A model generated the notes under the pieces. It saw only the letters and a program-made list of their open reading frames with translations, was not told the DNA's origin and did not search any database. Positions 58,033-64,000 of a stretch of 64,000 nt of DNA are shown here, piece by piece (within the stretch, counting starts at the first letter, position 1; each line of letters opens with the position of its first letter). Source of the stretch: Streptomyces radicis (lineage in GTDB: Bacteria; Actinomycetota; Actinomycetes; Streptomycetales; Streptomycetaceae). The DNA is taken from contig NZ_RBDY01000023.1 in NCBI RefSeq assembly GCF_003626575.1, positions 42,768 through 106,767 of the forward strand, given 5' to 3'. The translations under genes and the position numbers were made by a program.

Positions 58033-59609
58033 CCCCACCCGAGGCCCTCCTCGCCATCGACCTGGGCACCGAGAGCGCCCGCGTCGCGCTCTACGCCGGT
58101 GACGGCACGGTCCTGGGCGAGGGCCAGAGCGGCTACCCCACGCGTTACCCCCACCCCGGCTGGGCCGAGCAGGACCCCGACGACTGGTGGCGCGCCGTGG
58201 TGAACGCCACCCGCGCCGCCGTCACACGCGCCGGGTCGCCGCGCGTGGCGGGCGTCGCCGTGGCGACCACCGCGTCCACCGTCGCGGTCCTCGACGCCGA
58301 AGGCCGCCCGCTGCGCCCCGCGCTGCTGTGGATGGACTCGAGGGCCAGCGCCGAGTCCGAACGCACCGCCGCGACCGGGCACCCGGTGCTGCGGTACGCG
58401 GGCGGCGGCGACGCCGTGGAGTGGCTGGTCCCCAAGGCCATGTGGCTGGCCGGGCACGAGCCGCACGTCTACCGCGCCGCGGACCGCGTCACCGAGGCCG
58501 TCGACTACCTGGTGTTCCGCCTCACCGGCACATGGGCGGCCTCGCGCATGAACGCCGTCTGCAAGTGGAACCACGACCCGCTCGGCGCCGGGCTCCCCGA
58601 CGACCTCTACGCCGACCTCGGCGTTCCCGACCTGCGCGCCAAGCTCCCCGAGCGCGTCGTCGCGGTGGGCGACCCGATCGCCCCCGTCGCGGCCGCCGCC
58701 CGCGCCGAGCTGGGCATCGAGGGCGAGGCCGTCGTCTCCTCAGGCGGCATCGACGCCCATCTGTCGCTGCTCGCCGTGGGCGGCCCCCGCACCGGGCGCG
58801 TCTCGGTGGTCTCCGGCACGTCGACCGCGTTCGTCACCGAGATCGCCGAGCCCGTCTTCCCGCCCACCGTCTGGGGTCCCTACCCCGACGCGCTGACCGC
58901 GGGCCGCTGGCTCGTCGAGGGCGGCCAGGTCACCTCGGGATCCGTGCTGACCTGGGTAGGCGAGCAGCTCCTCGGCCGCCCCCGCGCCGAGCTGCCAGGG
59001 CTGATCGCCTCCGCCACCGCGCTGCCCCCGGGCGAGCACGGCCTGCTGGTCCTCGACTACTTCATGGGCAACCGCACCCCGCTGCGCGACCCCAGGCTGC
59101 GCGGCGCGATCCTCGGGCTCACCGCGGGCACCAGGCCCGAGGAGGTCTACCGCGCCGCCGTCGAGGGCGTCGCCTATGGAACGCGCCAGGTGCTCGACTC
59201 GTTCGTGGCGGGCGGCGTCCCGGTGGACGAGGTGTTCATCTCCGGCGGGATACGGCACAACCCCCTGTGGCTGCGCACCACCGCCGACGTCCTCGGCCGC
59301 CCGCTCCACCTGGTCCGCGGCGACAACCTGACCCTGCGCGCCTGCGCCGTGATCGCCGCCGCGGGCATCGACGGCGGCGCCGACTCGCTCGCCGACGCCG
59401 CCGCCGGGTTCGCGCCCGCGGCCGAGCTGGTCGAGCCCGACCCCGCGACCCGCGACCTGCACGAGCGCGGCTACGCCGACTACCTGGCCGCGACCGCCGC
59501 GACCAGGTCCGTCGCCCACCGCCTGAGCGCGCCCGAGCGCACCAGGGGCGCGGCGCCCCAGGCCGCCCCCGCCCCCACGCCCGCCGCCGCGAGAGGAGGC
59601 GCCCGATGA
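58029..59609 (+). CDS. FGGY-family carbohydrate kinase
   Basis: A 526-residue sugar kinase. The N-terminal actin-like domain starts LLAIDLGTESARVALY; LLWMDSRA and the FGGY half 1 motif follow; the C-terminal domain has SGGIDAHLSLLAVG, VSGTSTAF and FISGGIRHNPLWLRTTADVL (FGGY_C). The Ala/Pro-rich last 30 residues look unstructured. It would phosphorylate a ketose, sugar acid or polyol imported by the ABC system. Overlaps both neighbours by 4 bp. Confidence 0.92.
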   Translation: MTPPEALLAIDLGTESARVALYAGDGTVLGEGQSGYPTRYPHPGWAEQDPDDWWRAVVNATRAAVTRAGSPRVAGVAVATTASTVAVLDAEGRPLRPALLWMDSRASAESERTAATGHPVLRYAGGGDAVEWLVPKAMWLAGHEPHVYRAADRVTEAVDYLVFRLTGTWAASRMNAVCKWNHDPLGAGLPDDLYADLGVPDLRAKLPERVVAVGDPIAPVAAAARAELGIEGEAVVSSGGIDAHLSLLAVGGPRTGRVSVVSGTSTAFVTEIAEPVFPPTVWGPYPDALTAGRWLVEGGQVTSGSVLTWVGEQLLGRPRAELPGLIASATALPPGEHGLLVLDYFMGNRTPLRDPRLRGAILGLTAGTRPEEVYRAAVEGVAYGTRQVLDSFVAGGVPVDEVFISGGIRHNPLWLRTTADVLGRPLHLVRGDNLTLRACAVIAAAGIDGGADSLADAAAGFAPAAELVEPDPATRDLHERGYADYLAATAATRSVAHRLSAPERTRGAAPQAAPAPTPAAARGGAR

Positions 59610-60571
59610 GCGGACCCACGGACGACGCCCTGCTCTACCAGGTCGCGACCCTCTACTACGAGCGCAACCTCACCCAGGAACAGATCGGCGCCCAGCTCCA
59701 CTTCACGCGCTGGAAGGTCGGTCGCCTGCTCCACGAGGCCCGCGACGCCGGGATCGTGCGCATCGAGGTGGTGCACCCCAAGACCCGCGTGCACCACCTG
59801 GAGGAGCGGCTCACCCAGACGTTCGGCCTGCGCGACGCCGTCGTGGTCGCCCGCGCCGCCACGGAGAACGACGAGGAGCTGCGCGCCCGCGTCGCCGAGG
59901 CGGGCGCCGACTACCTGTCGAGGCTGCGCCCCTCGCCCCGCCTCCTCGGCGTCTCGTGGGGCCGCACCCTCGACCACCTCGCCCGCGCCCTGACCCCCGG
60001 CTGGGCCCACGGCGTGCACGTGGTGCAGATAAACGGCGGCCTCAGCCGCTCCAGGCGGCCCAGCTCCGCGCAGGACATGGCGAGCCGCATCGCCCACCTC
60101 GGCCAGGGCACCGTCACCGTGCTGCCAGCCCCCGCCATCGTGGAGCAGGAGACCACGCGGCAGGTGCTCGAGGACGACGCGGCCGTGGCCGAGGTGCTCG
60201 GCCAGGCGTCGGCGGCGGACACCGCGCTGTTCAGCCCCGGCGGCATAGGGAACGACTCGGTGCTCGTCGGCTCCGGCTACCTCGACGCCGCCGACCTGCG
60301 GCGCCTCGCCGACGCGGGCGCCGTGGGGGACGTGGCGGGCCGTTTCATCGACGCCGCGGGGCGGATCGTCGACCCGGCGCTCGACGCCCGCACGTTGGGC
60401 ATGCCGCTCGACGACCTGCGCGGGCGGCCCGTCGCCGTCGCCGTCGTCTCGGGCGCCGCCAAGCACGCGGTGTGCCGCGCCGTGGTGACCAGCGGGCTGT
60501 GCAACACCCTCGTCACCGACGACCACACCGCCGACCACCTGCTCCACCCCGACCCATGCGAGGAGTCGTGA
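59606..60571 (+). CDS. SorC/DeoR-type transcriptional regulator
   Basis: A 321-residue sugar-binding regulator. N-terminal helix-turn-helix: LYYERNLTQEQIGAQLHFTR with recognition helix WKVGRLLHEARDAGIV (residues 17-50). The C-terminal SorC effector domain contains LGVSWGRTLDHLA, VQINGGLSRS, LFSPGGIGNDSVLV and RPVAVAVVSGAAKHAV, which bind a phosphosugar. As part of the operon it probably autoregulates through the dyad at 55814-55827. Confidence 0.92.
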   Translation: MSGPTDDALLYQVATLYYERNLTQEQIGAQLHFTRWKVGRLLHEARDAGIVRIEVVHPKTRVHHLEERLTQTFGLRDAVVVARAATENDEELRARVAEAGADYLSRLRPSPRLLGVSWGRTLDHLARALTPGWAHGVHVVQINGGLSRSRRPSSAQDMASRIAHLGQGTVTVLPAPAIVEQETTRQVLEDDAAVAEVLGQASAADTALFSPGGIGNDSVLVGSGYLDAADLRRLADAGAVGDVAGRFIDAAGRIVDPALDARTLGMPLDDLRGRPVAVAVVSGAAKHAVCRAVVTSGLCNTLVTDDHTADHLLHPDPCEES

Positions 60572-60576
60572 GCGCC

Positions 60577-62142
60577 ATGAGCACCACGGACACCGCGCCC
60601 CGGGAGGCGCCGCCCACCGGCATACCCCGGCTCACCATGCGCGGCATCGTCAAGCGCTTCCCGGGAACGCTCGCGTGCGACCACGCCGAGCTGACCGTGC
60701 GCCCCGGCGAGACCCACTGCCTGCTCGGCGAGAACGGCGCGGGCAAGAGCACGTTGATGAAGATCCTCTCCGGCTCCTACCAGCCGGACGAGGGCGAGAT
60801 CCTGGTGGACGGCGAGCCGGTGCGCATCACCAACCCGCAGGCCGGGCTCGCCGCCGGGATCGCGGTCATCTACCAGGAGCTCGACCTCATACCCGACCTC
60901 ACGGTCGCCCAGAACCTCCTCCTCGGCCGCACCCCCTCCTACGGCCCCCTCGTCCGCGGCAGGCGCCGCGCCGAGCTGGCCAGGGCCGCGGTCGAACGCG
61001 TCGGCGGAGACTTCCCCGTCACCGCCAAGGTTCGCGAGCTCCCCATCGCCGCCCAGCAGTTGACCGCCATCGCCAAGGCGCTCACCAGCGACGCGCGGAT
61101 CATCGTCATGGACGAGCCCTCCGCCACCCTCGGCGAGAACGACCTGCGCAAGGTCCTGGACCTGATCCGTTCCCTCACCGCGGAGGGCCGCTCCGTCATC
61201 TACATCTCCCACCGCATGGACGAGGTGATGGAGATCGGCGACCGCGCCACCGTGCTGCGCGACGGCCGCACCGTCGCCGTGCGCGACATCGCGGACACCA
61301 CCGCCGACCAGCTGGTCGCCGCCATGATCGGCGAGGCCCGCGAGCTGGTCCGCACCACCCACCGCCCCCGCCCCGAGGGCCCGCCGCTGCTCGAGATCGG
61401 CCGCGTGCACCGCGAGGGCCTCATCGACGTGCGCGACATCGACGTGCGCGCCGGGGAGATCGTCGGCCTCGCCGGGCTCGGCGGCGCGGGCCGCACCACC
61501 CTGCTCAAGGCCCTCTTCGGCGACGCGTCGGCGACCGTCTCGGCCCGCCTCGAAGGCCGCGACCTCGCCCTGCGCAGCCCGGCATCCGCCGTGCGCGCCG
61601 GGATCGCCCTGGTGCCGGAGAGCCGCAAGGAGCAGGGCCTCATGCTCGGCCTCTCCGTCGGCCGCAACGCGGGCATCACCACCCTGGGCACCCCGCCCTG
61701 GCTGGCCCCCCGCCGCACCGGAAGGCGCCGCGCCACGGGCGTGCTCGCCGACCTCGGCGTCCGCCACGCCTCGTCCGAGCAGCTCGTGGGCCAACTCTCC
61801 GGCGGCAACCAGCAGAAGGTCGTCCTCGCCAAGTGGATCACCCGCGGCGGCGTGCGGGTCCTGCTGCTCGACGAGCCGACCCGCGGCCTCGACGTCGGCG
61901 CCAAGGCCGACCTCTACCGCCAGGTCCGCCGCCTGGCCGACGACGGCGTCGCCGTCCTGCTGGCCAGCAGCGAGCTCAACGAGCTGACCGCCAACGCCGA
62001 CCGCGTGTGGGTCCTGCACGAGGGCCGCAACGTCGCCTGCTTCGACCCCCGCACCACCGCGGAGAACGACATCGCCCACGCCGTCATCACGGGAACGACG
62101 CCGGGCGCCCCCGACACCTCCGACCCAGGAGCGACCGCATGA
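60577..62142 (+). CDS. ABC sugar transporter ATPase (RbsA/MglA-like, two domains)
   Basis: A 521-residue duplicated ATPase. Domain 1: Walker A GENGAGKST, Q-loop VIYQELDLIPDL, Walker B IIVMDEPSA and switch ISHRMDE; its signature region is IAAQQLTAIAKAL, as usual for RbsA. Domain 2: degenerate Walker A GLGGAGRTTL, VPESRKEQGL, signature LSGGNQQKV and LLLDEPTRGLDVG. AGGAG lies upstream; GTG at 60568 that overlaps the regulator stop is an alternative start. Couples ATP use to import with the adjacent permease. Confidence 0.94.
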   Translation: MSTTDTAPREAPPTGIPRLTMRGIVKRFPGTLACDHAELTVRPGETHCLLGENGAGKSTLMKILSGSYQPDEGEILVDGEPVRITNPQAGLAAGIAVIYQELDLIPDLTVAQNLLLGRTPSYGPLVRGRRRAELARAAVERVGGDFPVTAKVRELPIAAQQLTAIAKALTSDARIIVMDEPSATLGENDLRKVLDLIRSLTAEGRSVIYISHRMDEVMEIGDRATVLRDGRTVAVRDIADTTADQLVAAMIGEARELVRTTHRPRPEGPPLLEIGRVHREGLIDVRDIDVRAGEIVGLAGLGGAGRTTLLKALFGDASATVSARLEGRDLALRSPASAVRAGIALVPESRKEQGLMLGLSVGRNAGITTLGTPPWLAPRRTGRRRATGVLADLGVRHASSEQLVGQLSGGNQQKVVLAKWITRGGVRVLLLDEPTRGLDVGAKADLYRQVRRLADDGVAVLLASSELNELTANADRVWVLHEGRNVACFDPRTTAENDIAHAVITGTTPGAPDTSDPGATA

Positions 62143-63155
62143 CCACCACCGCCACCGCGACCTCCACCGACGAGCGGCAGGAGGGCGTGGTCCGCAGAAA
62201 CCTCGCCGGGCGGCGGGGCGCCGAGCTGATCGTCAAGTTCAACCTGGTGCTGGTCTTCCTGGCGCTGTGCGCGGTCGCCACCGTGCTCGCGCCCGAGTTC
62301 CTGACCACGCGCAACATGTCGAACCTGCTCCAGCAGTCGGCGCTCACCGGCATCGTCGCCATCGGCATGACCATGGTCATCCTGACCGCCGGGATCGACC
62401 TGTCCGTGGGCAGCGTCGCGGCGTTCGGCGGCATGACCGTCGCCTTGCTGATCGACAACGACATGCACTTCGTGCTCGCCATCGCGATCAGCCTGGCGGC
62501 GGGCGCGGGCTTCGGCGCGATCATGGGCGGCCTCTCCGCCTATCTGTCGCTGCCCGCGTTCATGACCACCCTCGCCGGGCTCACCGCCATCCGCGGCCTC
62601 GCCTATCTGCTGACGGACGGCGAACCGGCCAACGCCGACACCTCCGAGACGTTCCAGCTGATCGGCGGCGGCTTCATCGGCTACATACCGATCGCCGGTC
62701 TCATCTTCGTCGGCATCGCCATCGTGGCGGGCCTCGTCCTGCGCGGCACGACGTTCGGCGAGTACATCTACGCCGTCGGCAGCAACAAGGAGGCCGCACG
62801 GCTCTCCGGGCTGCCGGTGCGCGGCGTCATCACCGCCGTCTTCGCGATCTCCGGCATGCTCTCGGCCCTCGCCGGGGTGCTGCTGACCAGCAGGCTCACC
62901 ATCGGCCAGCCCACCGCGTTCGACGGCCTCGAGCTCGACGCCATCGCGGCCGTCGTCCTCGGCGGCACCAACCTCTTCGGCGGCCGGGGCGGCGTCATGG
63001 GCACGTTCGTGGCCGTGCTGCTGCTCTCCGTGCTGCGCAACCTCTGCAACCTGATGGGCCTCGGCTCCTTCTTCCAGATGGTCGTCACAGGGCTCATCCT
63101 GGTCGTCGCGCTCATCCTCAACATGGCTATCGAGAAGCGGGGTTCCCGTGCCTGA
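62139..63155 (+). CDS. ABC sugar transporter permease (RbsC-like)
   Basis: A 338-residue membrane protein with about eight to ten helices. GMTMVILTAGIDLSVGS is the RbsC hallmark, PAFMTTLAGL and YAVGSNKEAARLSGLPV (coupling loop to the ATPase) follow. Overlaps the ATPase gene by 4 bp and the aldolase gene by 8 bp. Forms the channel for the ribose-like sugar or polyol. Confidence 0.94.
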   Translation: MTTTATATSTDERQEGVVRRNLAGRRGAELIVKFNLVLVFLALCAVATVLAPEFLTTRNMSNLLQQSALTGIVAIGMTMVILTAGIDLSVGSVAAFGGMTVALLIDNDMHFVLAIAISLAAGAGFGAIMGGLSAYLSLPAFMTTLAGLTAIRGLAYLLTDGEPANADTSETFQLIGGGFIGYIPIAGLIFVGIAIVAGLVLRGTTFGEYIYAVGSNKEAARLSGLPVRGVITAVFAISGMLSALAGVLLTSRLTIGQPTAFDGLELDAIAAVVLGGTNLFGGRGGVMGTFVAVLLLSVLRNLCNLMGLGSFFQMVVTGLILVVALILNMAIEKRGSRA

Positions 63156-64000
63156 CATCGCACTCTCACCAGGACCCGGCGCCACGGGCGCCGCCTGGCG
63201 CTCCTACCTCCACGGTCTGCCGGGTGTGGACGCGGTGGGGTTGGAGGCGCGGGCGGCGGGGTTGGCGACGCGTTCGATCAAGGCGTCTTCGAAGGCGTTC
63301 GCGATCGATCTGGCTATTTCGATGATCGATCTGACGACGTTGGAGGGGGCGGACACGCCGGGGAAGGTCCGGTCGTTGTGCGCCAAGGCGCTCCATCCCG
63401 ACGCGTCGGATCCTGGCGTTCCGCAGGTGGCGGCGGTGTGTGTCTATCCCGACATGGTCCCGACCGCGGTGGCCGCGCTGCGGGGCAGCGGGGTGGGGGT
63501 CGCGTCGGTGGCGACGGCGTTCCCGGCGGGGCGCGCGCCGCTCGAGGCGAAGCTGATCGACACGCGCTCGGCGGTGGCCGCGGGGGCGACGGAGATCGAC
63601 ATGGTGATCGACCGCGGGGCGTTTCTCGCGGGGGACTACCGGACGGTGTTCGAGGAGATCGTGGCGGTGCGGGAGGCGTGTGGGGACGCGCATCTGAAGG
63701 TGATCCTGGAAACGGGGGAGCTGGTCACCTATGACAACGTCCGGCGCGCGTCGTGGCTTGCGATGCTGGCCGGGGCCGACTTCATCAAGACCTCGACGGG
63801 CAAGGTGCCTTCGGCGGCGACGCTGCCGGTGACCCTGCTGATGTTGGAGGCGGTGCGTGATTTCTTGGTGGTCTCTGGGCGGCGTGTGGGGGTGAAGCCG
63901 GCGGGTGGGATCCGGTCGGCGAAGGACGCGTTGCGGTATCTGGTGGTGGTGAAGGAGACGGCGGGGGAGGCGTGGCTGGATCCGGGGTGGTTCAGGTTCG
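63148..64000 (+). CDS. deoC: Deoxyribose-phosphate aldolase (DeoC) family, cut by window end
   Basis: The first ~284 residues of a class I aldolase. DMVIDRGAFLAGDY, KVILETGEL, the Schiff-base Lys in DFIKTSTGKVPSAATL and the second Lys in GVKPAGGIRSA are all present. DeoC cleaves 2-deoxyribose-5-phosphate to glyceraldehyde-3-phosphate and acetaldehyde; here it may act on the phosphate made by the kinase. GTG start overlaps the permease gene by 8 bp. From about 63200 the codons end in G and T more often than in the preceding genes. The gene continues beyond 64000. Confidence 0.9.
   Translation, partial: MPDIALSPGPGATGAAWRSYLHGLPGVDAVGLEARAAGLATRSIKASSKAFAIDLAISMIDLTTLEGADTPGKVRSLCAKALHPDASDPGVPQVAAVCVYPDMVPTAVAALRGSGVGVASVATAFPAGRAPLEAKLIDTRSAVAAGATEIDMVIDRGAFLAGDYRTVFEEIVAVREACGDAHLKVILETGELVTYDNVRRASWLAMLAGADFIKTSTGKVPSAATLPVTLLMLEAVRDFLVVSGRRVGVKPAGGIRSAKDALRYLVVVKETAGEAWLDPGWFRF

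Noticed and set aside
1..64000. CRISPR arrays, tRNA/rRNA genes, integrases, transposases
   Set aside because: No regular spaced repeats, cloverleaf-like sequences or recombinase motifs were recognised by eye; a tRNAscan or CRISPR search would be decisive.

Overview
The window is very GC-rich DNA with dense, often overlapping genes, abundant GTG/TTG starts and typical actinobacterial families (DUF397/XRE pairs, Tat- and Sec-exported enzymes, group 3 sigma factor, MeaB/MutAB). It most likely comes from a Streptomyces or close relative; the species cannot be named from the sequence alone. No rRNA, tRNA, CRISPR array, insertion sequence or prophage was seen.

Layout. 1-5172 (minus): a surface-glycan operon with a GT9 heptosyltransferase-like protein (cut by the window edge), a heptose-bisphosphate phosphatase-like HAD enzyme, a GT2 glycosyltransferase, a NodU/TobZ-type carbamoyltransferase and a UDP-glucuronate decarboxylase-like SDR. 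5282-23603: a likely general-stress block around a SigB/F/G-type sigma factor (10765-11586). Promoter-like elements of the form GTTT-N15-GG(G/A)TAC precede the decarboxylase-like gene, two paralogous epimerases, a 61-residue protein and a GH31 glycosidase. The block also holds a ThDP enzyme, an FAD oxidoreductase, an SRPBCC protein, a stand-alone cytochrome oxidase subunit I, an MFS exporter and a CNNM/CBS pair. Inserted in it (8468-10546) is a graveyard of broken accessory genes around an intact PIMT-like methyltransferase of the ATP-grasp peptide (graspetide) type.

23616-28744 (minus): methylmalonyl-CoA mutase (mutA, mutB) with its chaperone meaB. 29320-32909 (minus): ABC-2 transporter with a NarL-type two-component system. 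33002-33724: an imperfect palindrome of about 720 bp. 33745-35561 (minus): a P-loop kinase and an ATP-dependent DNA ligase. 35781-40947: small unknown genes, an SDR, and exported proteins (NLP toxin-like, GH99-like, lipoprotein, streptogrisin-like protease). 41067-42770: an XRE-cupin regulator divergent from azlCD, with a repeated dyad between them.

44013-46473: an SdpC/SdpA/SdpB-type peptide toxin locus with a 17-bp perfect stem hairpin between the toxin gene and its maturation genes; this is the most interesting intact system in the window. 46672-55307: a secreted GH5 cellulase, a cupin protein, several conserved unknowns, an asparagine-synthetase-like enzyme lacking the N-terminal Cys, an aldehyde dehydrogenase and a methyltransferase. 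55331-55765: a MarR remnant and GC-rich repeats. 55904-64000: a sugar or polyol catabolic operon (binding lipoprotein, Zn dehydrogenase, FGGY kinase, SorC-type regulator, RbsA- and RbsC-like ABC parts, DeoC aldolase cut by the right edge).
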